Below, one piece after another: positions 9,703 through 18,367 of a stretch of 64,000 bases of DNA (position 1 is the first letter of the stretch; every line of letters begins with the position of its first letter). The stretch is from Cellulomonas sp. S1-8 (GTDB lineage: Bacteria; Actinomycetota; Actinomycetes; Actinomycetales; Cellulomonadaceae). Under the pieces are notes generated by a model. The model had not been told where the DNA came from, did not search any database, and saw only the letters and a list, made by a program, of their open reading frames with translations. The position numbers and the translations under genes were made by a program. The DNA lies in NCBI RefSeq assembly GCF_026184235.1, contig NZ_CP110806.1, positions 2,170,001 to 2,234,000 of the forward strand. Direction: 5' to 3'.

Positions 9703-11490
9703 GTGCTGCGCACCCACACCGCCGGCTCGCTGCGGGCCGAGCACATCGGCACCACCGTCACCCTCACGGGCTGGGTGGACCGGCGTCGCGATCACGGCGG
9801 GGTCGCGTTCGTCGACCTGCGGGACGCCTCGGGCATCGCCCAGGTCGTCGTCCGCGACGAGAGCGTGGCGCACGGGCTGCGCGCCGAGTACGTGCTGCAG
9901 GTCACCGGTGAGGTCGGGCGGCGCCCCGCGGGCAACGAGAACCCGAACCTCGTGACCGGTGAGGTCGAGGTCGTCGCGCACGAGGTCGTCGTCCTCAACG
10001 AGTCCGCACCGCTGCCCTTCCAGGTCTCGGCGTCCGTCGACGAGCAGCCCGGTGAGGAGGCCCGCCTGCGCTACCGCTACCTCGACCTGCGCCGGCCGGC
10101 GCCGTCCCACGCGCTGCGCCTGCGCGCCCAGGTCAACCGCGCCGCCCGCCGGGTGCTCGACGAGCGCGGCTTCGTCGAGGTCGAGACGCCCACCCTGACG
10201 CGCTCGACGCCCGAGGGTGCCCGCGACTTCGTCGTGCCCGCGCGCCTGGCCCCGGGCTCCTGGTACGCCCTGCCGCAGTCCCCGCAGCTCTTCAAGCAGC
10301 TGCTCATGGTCGGCGGCCTGGAGCGGTACTACCAGATCGCCCGCTGCTACCGCGACGAGGACTTCCGCGCCGACCGCCAGCCGGAGTTCACGCAGCTCGA
10401 CGTCGAAGCCAGCTTCGTCGACCAGGACGACGTCATCGAGCTCGCCGAGGCGGTGCTCACGTCCCTGTGGGAGCTCATCGGGGAGACCGTCCCGACGCCG
10501 ATCCCGCGCATGACGTACGCCGACGCGATGCGCCGGTACGGCACCGACAAGCCGGACCTGCGGTTCGGCCTGGAGCTGAGCGACCTCACCGCGTACTTCG
10601 CCGACACCCCGTTCCGCGTGTTCCAGGCGCCGCACGTGGGCGCCGTCGTGCAGCCCGGTGGGGCGAGCACGCCCCGGCGCGGCTTCGACGCGTGGCAGGA
10701 CTGGGCCAAGCAGCGCGGCGCCAAGGGTCTGGCCTACGTGACGATCGGCGAGGACGGCGAGCTCGGCGGTCCCGTCGCCAAGAACCTCACCGACACCGAG
10801 CGTGCGGGGCTCGCGGCCGCCGTGGGAGCCGAGCCGGGAGACGCGGTGTTCTTCGCGGCCGGCAAGCAGACCGAGGCGCGCGCGCTCCTGGGTGCGGCGC
10901 GCCTGGAGATCGGCCGCCGCGGCGGCCTGATCGACGAGGCCGCGTGGTCGTTCCTGTGGGTCGTCGACGCCCCGCTGTTCAAGCCCACCGGCGAGGACGA
11001 CGACGTCGCGGTCGGCGGCGGCGCGTGGACCGCCGTGCACCACGCCTTCACCTCGCCGACCCCGGAGTGGATCGACCGCTTCGAGGAGGCACCGGGCGAG
11101 GCGCTGGCCTACGCGTACGACATCGTCTGCAACGGCAACGAGATCGGCGGCGGGTCGATCCGTATCCACCGCCGCGACGTGCAGCAGCGCGTCTTCGAGG
11201 TCATGGGGATCGGTGCGGCCGAGGCGCAGGAGAAGTTCGGGTTCCTGCTCGACGCCTTCGCGTTCGGCGCCCCGCCGCACGGCGGCATCGCGTTCGGCTG
11301 GGACCGCATCGTGACCCTGCTGACCCGGTCCGACTCGATCCGCGAGGTCATCGCGTTCCCCAAGTCCGGCGGCGGCTACGACCCGCTGACCGGTGCGCCC
11401 GCCCCGATCTCGCCCGAGCAGCGCCGCGAGACCGGCGTCGACGCCAGGGCCAAGGCCGACGCCACCGCGAAGGCCGCCGCGCAGGCGTGA
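9703..11490 (+). CDS. aspS: Aspartyl-tRNA synthetase
   Basis: This 595-residue class II synthetase charges tRNA with aspartate. It has the N-terminal OB anticodon-binding fold (residues 1-105), motif 2 around [21 protein letters not shown], the bacterial GAD insertion (about 290-420) and motif 3 [11 protein letters not shown]. Start GTG 9703 is supported by AAGGA at 9692-9696. His31 in RRRDHGG and the Gly of RPAGN (residue 77) match residues linked in characterised enzymes to non-discriminating AspRS, which also makes Asp-tRNA(Asn) for GatCAB; that reading is an inference. The GNAT gene overlaps its end by four bases. Confidence 0.97.
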   Translation: MLRTHTAGSLRAEHIGTTVTLTGWVDRRRDHGGVAFVDLRDASGIAQVVVRDESVAHGLRAEYVLQVTGEVGRRPAGNENPNLVTGEVEVVAHEVVVLNESAPLPFQVSASVDEQPGEEARLRYRYLDLRRPAPSHALRLRAQVNRAARRVLDERGFVEVETPTLTRSTPEGARDFVVPARLAPGSWYALPQSPQLFKQLLMVGGLERYYQIARCYRDEDFRADRQPEFTQLDVEASFVDQDDVIELAEAVLTSLWELIGETVPTPIPRMTYADAMRRYGTDKPDLRFGLELSDLTAYFADTPFRVFQAPHVGAVVQPGGASTPRRGFDAWQDWAKQRGAKGLAYVTIGEDGELGGPVAKNLTDTERAGLAAAVGAEPGDAVFFAAGKQTEARALLGAARLEIGRRGGLIDEAAWSFLWVVDAPLFKPTGEDDDVAVGGGAWTAVHHAFTSPTPEWIDRFEEAPGEALAYAYDIVCNGNEIGGGSIRIHRRDVQQRVFEVMGIGAAEAQEKFGFLLDAFAFGAPPHGGIAFGWDRIVTLLTRSDSIREVIAFPKSGGGYDPLTGAPAPISPEQRRETGVDARAKADATAKAAAQA

Positions 11491-12254
11491 GCGAGGAGCT
11501 CCTCGCCCGGCTGCCGGCCGCGCTGCGGACCCGGCGCGACGTCCTCGACTGCCGGGACCGGTGGGCCGGCGCCCGGGTGCTCGCGGCGACCACCGCCGCG
11601 GTCGTGCTCGTCGGGGACCGGCCCGCCGGACCCGAGGCGTGGGCGATCGGCGACGAGCACGACCTCGCGCGGCTCGTCGCCGACGCCCTGACCGGGTACG
11701 GGCCGGGACTGCGCTGGGCGACCGTGCCGCGGGCCGTGACCGTGCCGGACGACGCGCTCGCCGCGGCCGGCCTCGTGCCGGCGACCCGCTGGGACCGGCT
11801 CTCGAGCGACGTCCCCCCCGCGCGACAGCCGGGGGAGGAGGTCGTCGTCGGGCTCGACGCCCTGGGGGACCGGGCCGCGATCGACGTGTGCCTCGACGTC
11901 GCCAACCCGACCACGCACGCCCGCCCGGGCGCGCCCGACGACGCCGCCTGGTGGGGGGTCCGCGACGCCGCCGACCACCTGCTCGGCGTCATCGGGGTCG
12001 CGATGCGTCCCGGGACGCACGCACCCGTGATGCACCTGCACGGGCTCGGGGTCGTCCCCGCCGCCCGGGGCCGGGGGCTCGGCGCGGCGCTCGCCGCGAC
12101 CGCGACCCGCCGGGCGCTCGCCGACGGAGCCCCCTGGGTGTCCCTCGGCATGTACGCGGACAACGTGCCCGCGCGCCGGGTCTACTCCGCGCTGGGATTC
12201 CGCGTCGACGTCGAGAACGCCGGTTACGGCCCTCCGGGAGCGACCCGCCCCTAG
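11487..12254 (+). CDS. GNAT family N-acetyltransferase
   Basis: This 255-residue protein has a GNAT acetyl-CoA-binding domain in its C-terminal half: [28 protein letters not shown] (beta4 and the R-x-x-G-x-G/A pyrophosphate loop) and [21 protein letters not shown] near the end, all typical. The first 110 residues are variable and may be a degenerate second GNAT unit. GTG 11487 overlaps the aspS stop by four bases, implying co-translation. The acceptor substrate is unknown. Its TAG stop shares the four bases CTAG with the stop of the convergent DUF2809 gene. Confidence 0.87.
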   Translation: MSEELLARLPAALRTRRDVLDCRDRWAGARVLAATTAAVVLVGDRPAGPEAWAIGDEHDLARLVADALTGYGPGLRWATVPRAVTVPDDALAAAGLVPATRWDRLSSDVPPARQPGEEVVVGLDALGDRAAIDVCLDVANPTTHARPGAPDDAAWWGVRDAADHLLGVIGVAMRPGTHAPVMHLHGLGVVPAARGRGLGAALAATATRRALADGAPWVSLGMYADNVPARRVYSALGFRVDVENAGYGPPGATRP

Positions 12255-12718
12255 GCCGATGGGTGGGTGCGGTCCCGCCCGCCCGCGAGCACCCGCGCGA
12301 GCGGGCGTCGCCCCTGGCGGGTCCGGCGACGCAGGACGTCGACGGTCGCGACGACGAGCACGCCCGCGGCGTAGGCGAGCAGGTCCCACGCGACGAACGT
12401 CGAGCCCAGCACGTACGCGGCCGGGGGCCACGCCGCGACGGCCGCGGCCGGGACCGGGGTGAGCTGCGCGAGCTCCACGGCGACGCACACGGCGAGAGCC
12501 GACGCGGCAGCCGTCGCCGCGCGGGCGCAAGGGGCGACGAGGAGTGCGAGCAGGTGCACGAGAGCGGCGTACAGCGCACCGCCGGCGAGGTCGGCGGCGA
12601 TGTCGTCCCCCTGCGACACCGCGAGCCCGGTGACGAGCACGGCAAGCGCGGCGACCGCGAGCGGCGTCCGTCGGCGCGCCGGGCGGGGCGCGCCGGAACG
12701 TGCGGGGGACGACGTCAC
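12251..12718 (-). CDS. DUF2809-like small membrane protein
   Basis: This protein of about 155 residues has four hydrophobic segments and the pattern ELAQLTPVPAA followed by VLGSTFVAWDLLAYAAG, which I associate with the VanZ-like DUF2809 family; function unknown. GTG 12718 is chosen because it lies 31 bases after the MmpL stop on the same strand and starts just before the first basic patch and helix. An upstream frame extension exists but would overlap mmpL. It is probably the second gene of an MmpL transcript and ends tail-to-tail with the GNAT gene. Confidence 0.7.
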   Translation of the reverse strand: MTSSPARSGAPRPARRRTPLAVAALAVLVTGLAVSQGDDIAADLAGGALYAALVHLLALLVAPCARAATAAASALAVCVAVELAQLTPVPAAAVAAWPPAAYVLGSTFVAWDLLAYAAGVLVVATVDVLRRRTRQGRRPLARVLAGGRDRTHPSA

Positions 12719-12749
12719 GTGCGGACCGTACCCGTACCCGGCGCGTGCG

Positions 12750-14981
12750 TCAGTGGAGGATCGCGAACCGCTCGTACACCCGTCGCAGCGGCCGCGGGGC
12801 CCACCAGTTGGCACGGTCGAGGATCGTCATGGTCGCGGGTACCAGGAGCAGCCGCACGACCGTCGCGTCGATGAACACCGCGAACGCGAGCGCGAAGCCG
12901 ACCTGCTTGATGACGACGAGGTCACCGGCGACGAAGCCCGCGAACACCACGACGATGATCGCCGCGGCCGACGTGATGATCCGGCCGGAGCGCTGCAGCC
13001 CCAGCCGCACGGCCCGGTCGGTCGCCATCCCCTCGTCGTGCAGCTCCTTCACGCGCGCCAGCAGGAAGACCTCGTAGTCCATCGCCAGCCCGAACGCGAA
13101 CGCCGCGACGAGCGCCAGCACGTACGTCTCGATGCCGCCGGTCGACGTGAAGCCCAGCAGACCCTCGAGGTTCCCGTCCTGGAACACCCACACGAGCACC
13201 CCGAGAGACGCCAGGATCGAGAGCACGTTCGTCAGCAGCGCCTTGACCGGGATCACGACGGAGCCCGTCATGAGGAACAGCAGCAGCAGCGTGGCCGCCC
13301 CCACGATCCCCAGGGCGAGGCCGGCGCGGTCCACCAATGCCTGCGTGAAGTCGATCTGCGACGCCGCCTGACCCACGACCCACCGTTCGAACGGGGCGTC
13401 CAGGGAGCGGATCTCGCGCACCACGTCGGCGGCGACCGGGCCCCCGGGGTCCGTGGTGTCGGGCCGGACGCCGATGACGACGTGCGCGCCCAGCGCGGCG
13501 GGCGGGTCCACGGACTCGACTCCCGGCAGGTCCTCGACCTCGGCGGCCCACGCCGTCGCGTCCGCGAGCGACGTCGCGGCGACGACCGTGACCGCGGGCG
13601 ACGCCGCCGCGGGGTAGTTCTCCTCGAGGTCCGACACGTACTCGCGCTGGGTCGTGCCCTGCGGCAGGAGCTCGAGGCCGCTGATCCGCAGCTCCATGCG
13701 CAGCAGCGGCAGGGCCAGCAGGGTCAGGAGCGCGACGCAGCCGAGCATCACCCACCACGGGTGGCGCTGCACGCGCCCGGCCAGAGCCGAGAACGCGCCC
13801 TCCTCGACCTGGACGTCCGACGCGCGTCGCAGCACCGGGACGCGCGTCAGCAGGCCCGGGCGGACCAGGCGGCGCCCGACCATCGTCAGGAGCGCGGGGA
13901 CGAGCGTGATCGCGGTGGCCGCGGCGACCAGCACGACCGCGACGCCGCCGGCACCGATCGCTCGCAGGATGTCGGGGCGGAACACGAGCAGACCGGCGAT
14001 CGACACCGCCACCGTCACCGCGGAGAACACCACGGTGCGGCCCGCGGTGGCCATCGTGCGCTCGACGGCCGCCACGACCGGGCCGTCGCCGCGGCGCCGT
14101 CGGCTGCCCGCACCGCCGTCGGCGTCGACGAGCCGGTGCAGCTCCTCGCGGAACCGCGAGACGATCAGCAGGCCGTAGTCGATCGACAGACCGAGGCCCA
14201 GCACCGTGACCACGTTGACCACCGACGCGTCGACGTCCATCACGTACGTGAGCGCGAGCAGGGCCCCCAGGCCCCCGGCGATCGAGGCGAGCGCCCCGGC
14301 CATCGGCATCGCGGCGGCGAGGAAGCCCCCGAAGACGACGATCATGATGAGCAGCGCGATCGGCAGCGCGACGATCTCGCCCGTGCGCAGGTCCTCCTCG
14401 ACCTGCTCGGTGATCTCGTCCACGATCAGGTGCTCCGCGCCGACGACCCCGCGCACGTCGGGTGCGATCGGGCGCAGGTCGTCGGGGACCGCGCGCAACC
14501 GCTGCTCGACGTCGTCGAGCGCCCGCGCCTGCTCGTCGGCCAGGAGGTCCGGCTCGAGCTCGACCACGACGAGGAAGCCCTCCCCGTCCTGCGCGGTCAG
14601 CGGCGCCGCCGCCGGGTTCGTCACGCCCCCCGGCAGCTGCAGGGGATCGATGACCGACAGGACACCGGCGACGGCCGCGAGGTCGTCCCGCGCCGGTGCG
14701 AGGGCCTCGGCGAGCTCGGGATCGGTGGGGTCGAGGCCCGACAGCACGAGGTTGACCCCGGGCCCGGTGGTCCGCTCGTCGGCGAGGATCTGCTGGCCGC
14801 GGGTCGACTCGGCGCCCGGGACGCCCGGCGACCCGGTCGCCACCCGGTCGAACAGGTTCTCCCCGTGCAGGCCCTGGACCGCCGTGGCGTAGCCGACGAC
14901 CGTGAGCACCAGCCAGACGACGACCGTCAGGCGCGGGTGGTGGGCGACGGTGCGACCCAGGCGTGCGAACACGCGGGTCAT
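12750..14981 (-). CDS. MmpL/RND family transporter
   Basis: This large membrane exporter (743 residues from ATG 14981; GTG 15014 would add eleven) has the two-fold RND layout: a first helix, an extracytoplasmic domain (about residues 45-170), five helices, then the same again. Functional Asp-Tyr pairs are present in both halves (LSIDYGLLIVSRF and LAMDYEVFLLARV), the proton-relay positions of MmpL proteins. It is short for mycobacterial MmpL and lacks their long C-terminal domain. Such proteins in Cellulomonas-like genera are usually annotated as lipid or drug exporters; the substrate is unknown. It is divergent from rarA. Confidence 0.9.
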   Translation of the reverse strand: MTRVFARLGRTVAHHPRLTVVVWLVLTVVGYATAVQGLHGENLFDRVATGSPGVPGAESTRGQQILADERTTGPGVNLVLSGLDPTDPELAEALAPARDDLAAVAGVLSVIDPLQLPGGVTNPAAAPLTAQDGEGFLVVVELEPDLLADEQARALDDVEQRLRAVPDDLRPIAPDVRGVVGAEHLIVDEITEQVEEDLRTGEIVALPIALLIMIVVFGGFLAAAMPMAGALASIAGGLGALLALTYVMDVDASVVNVVTVLGLGLSIDYGLLIVSRFREELHRLVDADGGAGSRRRRGDGPVVAAVERTMATAGRTVVFSAVTVAVSIAGLLVFRPDILRAIGAGGVAVVLVAAATAITLVPALLTMVGRRLVRPGLLTRVPVLRRASDVQVEEGAFSALAGRVQRHPWWVMLGCVALLTLLALPLLRMELRISGLELLPQGTTQREYVSDLEENYPAAASPAVTVVAATSLADATAWAAEVEDLPGVESVDPPAALGAHVVIGVRPDTTDPGGPVAADVVREIRSLDAPFERWVVGQAASQIDFTQALVDRAGLALGIVGAATLLLLFLMTGSVVIPVKALLTNVLSILASLGVLVWVFQDGNLEGLLGFTSTGGIETYVLALVAAFAFGLAMDYEVFLLARVKELHDEGMATDRAVRLGLQRSGRIITSAAAIIVVVFAGFVAGDLVVIKQVGFALAFAVFIDATVVRLLLVPATMTILDRANWWAPRPLRRVYERFAILH

Positions 14982-15076
14982 GCTCGCAGGTCGTCGGGTG
15001 GTCGCGCATGTCACGGCACCCGGCGGCGCGGTCGCGCACCACCGTGACCGGTGGTCGGCGCGTCACCGGCGGTGCG

Positions 15077-15082
15077 TAGGCT
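15077..15082 (+). promoter_or_regulatory. -10 box of rarA, leaderless type
   Basis: TAGGCT lies seven bases before the rarA ATG at 15090. That spacing puts the transcription start on or next to the start codon. No convincing -35 or Shine-Dalgarno sequence is seen. Confidence 0.5.
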
Positions 15083-15089
15083 CGCGGTC

Positions 15090-16502
15090 ATGGACCTGTT
15101 CGACGCGGTCTCCTCCACCGCGCAAGGGCTGCCCGCCCCCCGCGCGGGGGCACCGCTCGCGGTACGCATGCGCCCGAGCACCCTCACCGAGGTCGCCGGG
15201 CAGGCGCACCTGCTGGTGCCCGGCTCCCCGCTGCGTCGCCTCGTCGAGCCCGCCGACGAGGCCACGCGCCGCGCCGCGCCGACCTCCGTGATCCTGTGGG
15301 GCCCGCCCGGCACGGGCAAGACCACGCTCGCCTACCTCGTCGCCGCCACCTCCGGACGCCGGTTCGTCGAGCTCTCGGCCGTCACGGCCGGTGTCAAGGA
15401 CGTCCGCGCGGTCGTCGAGGACGCCCGCCGACGCCTCGCCGCCGACGGCTCCGAGACCGTGCTGTTCATCGACGAGGTGCACCGCTTCACCAAGGCCCAG
15501 CAGGACGCGCTCCTGCCGAGCGTCGAGAACCGCTGGGTCACGCTGGTGGCCGCCACCACCGAGAACCCGTCGTTCTCCGTCAACTCCCCGCTGCTGTCCC
15601 GCTCGCTCCTGCTCACCCTGCAGCCGCTGACGACCGACGACGTGCGCACCGTCGTGCAGCGCGCCGCGGCCGACGAGCGCGGCCTGGCCGGCTCCGTCGT
15701 CCTCGACGACGACGCGCTGGACCACCTGCTGCGGCTGGCCGGCGGCGACGCGCGCAAGGCGCTGACGATCCTCGAGGCCGCCGCCGGCGCCGCGCTCGGC
15801 GACCACGACGGCACCGCGCCGACCGCGCCCGGGACGCCCGTCACCGTGGGGCTCGCGACCGTCGAGCGCGCCGTCGACGTCGCCGCCGTGCGCTACGACC
15901 GCGACGGGGACCAGCACTACGACGTCGTCAGCGCCTTCATCAAGTCGATGCGCGGCTCGGACGTCGACGCGTCCCTGCACTACCTCGCCCGCATGGTCGC
16001 CGCGGGGGAGGACCCCCGCTTCATCGCCCGACGCATCGTCATCGCCGCCGCAGAGGACGTCGGCATGGCGGACCCGAGCGCGCTGCAGACCGCCGTCGCC
16101 GCCGCGCAGGCCGTCGCGCTCATCGGGATGCCCGAGGCGCGGATCATCCTGGCCGAGGCCGTCGTCCACCTGGCGACCGCACCCAAGTCCAACGCCGCCT
16201 ACGTGGCGATCGACCGGGCGCTGGCGGACGTGCGCGCGGGCCGGCTGGGCACCGTGCCGCCGCACCTGCGCGACGCGCACTACGCCGGGGCGCAGGGTCT
16301 GGGTCACGGTGCGGGCTACCGCTACGCGCACGACGCGCCGCATGCGGTGGCGGCGCAGCAGTACCTTCCCGACGAGCTGGCCGGGTCCCGCTACTACGAG
16401 CCGTCGGACCGCGGGTTCGAGCGGTCGGTGGCCGAGCGGCTCACGAGGATCCGCTCGATCCTCGACCCCGTACCGCCGGCGGCACCCGGCGACGCGGGCT
16501 GA
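15090..16502 (+). CDS. rarA: Replication-associated recombination protein A (AAA ATPase)
   Basis: This 470-residue MgsA/RarA-type ATPase acts at stalled replication forks. Walker A is [10 protein letters not shown], Walker B FIDEVHRF and sensor 1 lies in AATTENPSF, followed by the RarA-specific C-terminal tetramerisation part ([28 protein letters not shown]). The family begins near MDLFDA, so ATG 15090 is preferred over the longer frame beginning at 15051. It stands alone between the divergent mmpL and the downstream rpsD, which has its own leader. Confidence 0.95.
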   Translation: MDLFDAVSSTAQGLPAPRAGAPLAVRMRPSTLTEVAGQAHLLVPGSPLRRLVEPADEATRRAAPTSVILWGPPGTGKTTLAYLVAATSGRRFVELSAVTAGVKDVRAVVEDARRRLAADGSETVLFIDEVHRFTKAQQDALLPSVENRWVTLVAATTENPSFSVNSPLLSRSLLLTLQPLTTDDVRTVVQRAAADERGLAGSVVLDDDALDHLLRLAGGDARKALTILEAAAGAALGDHDGTAPTAPGTPVTVGLATVERAVDVAAVRYDRDGDQHYDVVSAFIKSMRGSDVDASLHYLARMVAAGEDPRFIARRIVIAAAEDVGMADPSALQTAVAAAQAVALIGMPEARIILAEAVVHLATAPKSNAAYVAIDRALADVRAGRLGTVPPHLRDAHYAGAQGLGHGAGYRYAHDAPHAVAAQQYLPDELAGSRYYEPSDRGFERSVAERLTRIRSILDPVPPAAPGDAG

Positions 16503-16516
16503 CCTCGGCATCAGGT

Positions 16517-16750
16517 AGTATCGACCGGTCGTCCGCCGTGCGCGGACGGCCGTGCTCGACCGTGATCCGCACCTGGATCCGCGTCGGTACGTGCAAGCAG
16601 CACCTGGGGCCCTAGCCCGTGGCACCGACCGTCCCCGGACGGTCAGGGCGCCGCACCGTGGTCGGCCCCACGCCCGCCGGAACCCTTTCCGTCCGGACCT
16701 CGTCCGGAGCGCGGGTGTGCTCGTCCTTCGACACGACAGGAAGTACCTCT
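16517..16750 (+). promoter_or_regulatory. rpsD promoter and long structured leader
   Basis: TAGTAT at 16517-16522 is a good -10 box and gives an untranslated leader of about 220 bases before rpsD. The leader contains perfect hairpins, for example 16627-16634 with 16637-16644, and further GC inverted repeats. AGGAAG at 16738-16743 is the rpsD ribosome binding site. S4 regulates translation from structured leaders in other bacteria, so this may be an autoregulatory leader, though I see no recognised S4 target. Confidence 0.5.
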
Positions 16751-17377
16751 GTGAGCAGTGTGACCCGCTCGCGTCGCCAGGTCCGCCTGAGCCGCGCGCT
16801 CGGCCTGGCCCTGACGCCCAAGGCCGTCAAGCACTTCGAGAAGCGCCCCTACCCGCCCGGCGAGCACGGCCGTGCCCGTCGTCGCACCGAGTCGGACTAC
16901 GCGGTCCGGCTGCGCGAGAAGCAGCGGCTGCGTGCGCAGTACGCGCTGCGCGAGAAGCAGCTCGCCCGTGCGTACGAGAGCGCCCGCAAGGCCCCGGGCC
17001 TGACCGGTGAGGCCCTGGTCGAGGACCTCGAGACCCGCCTGGACGCCCTGGTCCTGCGCTCGGGCTTCGCGCGCACGATCCTGCAGGCGCGCCAGACGGT
17101 CACGCACCGTCACGTGCTCGTCGACGGCAAGATCGTCGACCGCCCGTCCTTCCGCGTGAAGGAGGGCCAGACGCTCCAGATCAAGCCGAAGTCGCAGGCC
17201 ACCGTGCCGTTCCAGGTCGCCGCCGCCGGCGCGCACCGCGACGTGCTGCCGAACCTGCCGGGCTACCTCGAGGTCCAGCTCGAGAAGCTCAGCGCCACGC
17301 TCGTGCGTCGCCCCAAGCGCGCCGAGGTCCCCGTGACGTGCGAGGTCCAGCTGGTCGTCGAGTACTACGCCCGCTGA
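16751..17377 (+). CDS. rpsD: 30S ribosomal protein S4
   Basis: This 208-residue protein binds 16S rRNA early in small-subunit assembly. [12 protein letters not shown] and the S4 RNA-binding domain ([23 protein letters not shown] with HRHVLVDG) are clear, as is the end VEYYAR. The N-terminus lacks the cysteine zinc ligands of the C+ form, so this is a zinc-free S4. Start GTG 16751 follows AGGAAG with eight bases spacing. The gene stands alone, outside the rpsM-rpsK-rpoA operon, and is followed by a strong terminator. Confidence 0.96.
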   Translation: MSSVTRSRRQVRLSRALGLALTPKAVKHFEKRPYPPGEHGRARRRTESDYAVRLREKQRLRAQYALREKQLARAYESARKAPGLTGEALVEDLETRLDALVLRSGFARTILQARQTVTHRHVLVDGKIVDRPSFRVKEGQTLQIKPKSQATVPFQVAAAGAHRDVLPNLPGYLEVQLEKLSATLVRRPKRAEVPVTCEVQLVVEYYAR

Positions 17378-17388
17378 CCTACGCCCGA

Positions 17389-17428
17389 CGAACGCCCCGC
17401 CGCGCACCTGGTGCCGGCGGGGCGTTCG
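17389..17428 (+). terminator. Terminator after rpsD
   Basis: A perfect 14-base stem (17389-17402 with 17415-17428) is extended inside its loop by five more pairs (GCACC with GGTGC). It begins 12 bases after the rpsD stop. There is no long U-run, as is usual in this GC range. Confidence 0.85.
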
Positions 17429-17533
17429 TGCGTCCCGGCGCGCGTGGCGATGCGCGCGAGGAGCGCTGTGGTGCGCGGGTAGGGTGACGACGTCCGACCA
17501 CGGACGAGGGAACAGCGCAGGAGGAGGACGGGC

Positions 17534-17899
17534 ATGGTGTCGATCGGTGACGTCGCGGGACTCATCGCCGCGGTCGCGTTCGTGGCCCTCGTCGGGTTCC
17601 TCGCGCGGCCGCTGCTGCGGCTCGCGGACGTGCTCGACGAGACGCGCGCCTCCGTCAAGGAGCTGACGGACCACGCGCTGCCCGTGCTGGACGAGACGGC
17701 GCGCGTCGTCGCGTCGTCGGCGTCCCAGATGGACAAGGTCGACACCGTGACGACCTCCGCCGCGCAGATCGGCGAGAACGTCTCGGCGCTGACCTCGCTG
17801 GTCACCGCGACCGTCGGCGCCCCGCTGCTCAAGGTCGCCGCGTTCTCGTACGGCGTGCGTCGTGCCCTCGCGGGGCTGCGTGCGGGCGGTCAGCGGTGA
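17534..17899 (+). CDS. DUF948 domain protein
   Basis: This 121-residue protein has one N-terminal membrane helix (about residues 8-28), then an amphipathic helical region with TRASVKELTDHALPVLDET and a second weak hydrophobic patch around 88-105. It matches actinobacterial DUF948 proteins encoded upstream of alaS. GAGGAGG about seven bases before ATG 17534 is a strong ribosome binding site, and TAGGGT at 17480-17485 is a likely -10 box. Its role is unknown; an envelope-associated coiled-coil function is a guess. The next gene overlaps its stop. Confidence 0.85.
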   Translation: MVSIGDVAGLIAAVAFVALVGFLARPLLRLADVLDETRASVKELTDHALPVLDETARVVASSASQMDKVDTVTTSAAQIGENVSALTSLVTATVGAPLLKVAAFSYGVRRALAGLRAGGQR

Positions 17900-18282
17900 T
17901 GAGGCAGCTGTTCTGGGTCGGCGTGGGCGTCGCGCTCACGGTCGTCGTCGTGCGGCAGGGACGGCGCGTCGTCGCGCAGTACGTGCCCGCGGGTTCCGGT
18001 GACGCGGTCGAGGGCGCCGTCCGGCTGGGCCGGGCGCTGCGGGACGCGCGCGCGGACTTCCGCACCGGCGTCGCCGAGCGCGAGGCCGAGCTGCTGGAGG
18101 CCCTCGTCGGCGACGTCGACGTCGACGCCCTGCGCGCGGCCGCCCCCCGGCACCGCGCCGAGCTGCGCGAGGCCTTCGGGCGGTCCGGGCGCGACGACCT
18201 CGCCCGGGACCTGTCGGCCCGGGGCTGGGCCGACGCCCCCACGACGGACCCCGACGACGACGCGCAGGCACCGTTCTTCTGA
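17896..18282 (+). CDS. Conserved hypothetical protein with one membrane helix
   Basis: This 128-residue protein has an N-terminal hydrophobic helix (LFWVGVGVALTVVVV) followed by a charged helical stretch RALRDARADFRTGVAEREAELLEAL and an acidic tail. It starts at GTG 17896 (or ATG 17899), overlapping the DUF948 stop, and lies 85 bases before alaS, the position of the small DUF6167-type proteins of related genera. Function unknown. Coupling to the DUF948 gene suggests the two membrane-anchored proteins work together. Confidence 0.75.
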   Translation: MMRQLFWVGVGVALTVVVVRQGRRVVAQYVPAGSGDAVEGAVRLGRALRDARADFRTGVAEREAELLEALVGDVDVDALRAAAPRHRAELREAFGRSGRDDLARDLSARGWADAPTTDPDDDAQAPFF

Positions 18283-18367
18283 GCGGCCCCGCACCACCCG
18301 GGCCGCGCCCGGCCCACCCCGAACCTTCCGCCGCCCCGTGCGGCGGACCGCACCTGACGAGGACGAC

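Noticed and set aside
16552..17010. Possible leader peptide or extra gene overlapping the start of rpsD
   Set aside because: The frame has no ribosome binding site and its translation is Arg/Pro-rich shadow sequence of the S4 gene.
18283..18367. T-box leader before alaS
   Set aside because: The gap is 85 bases of plain GC-rich sequence with no T-box consensus or terminator/antiterminator pair.
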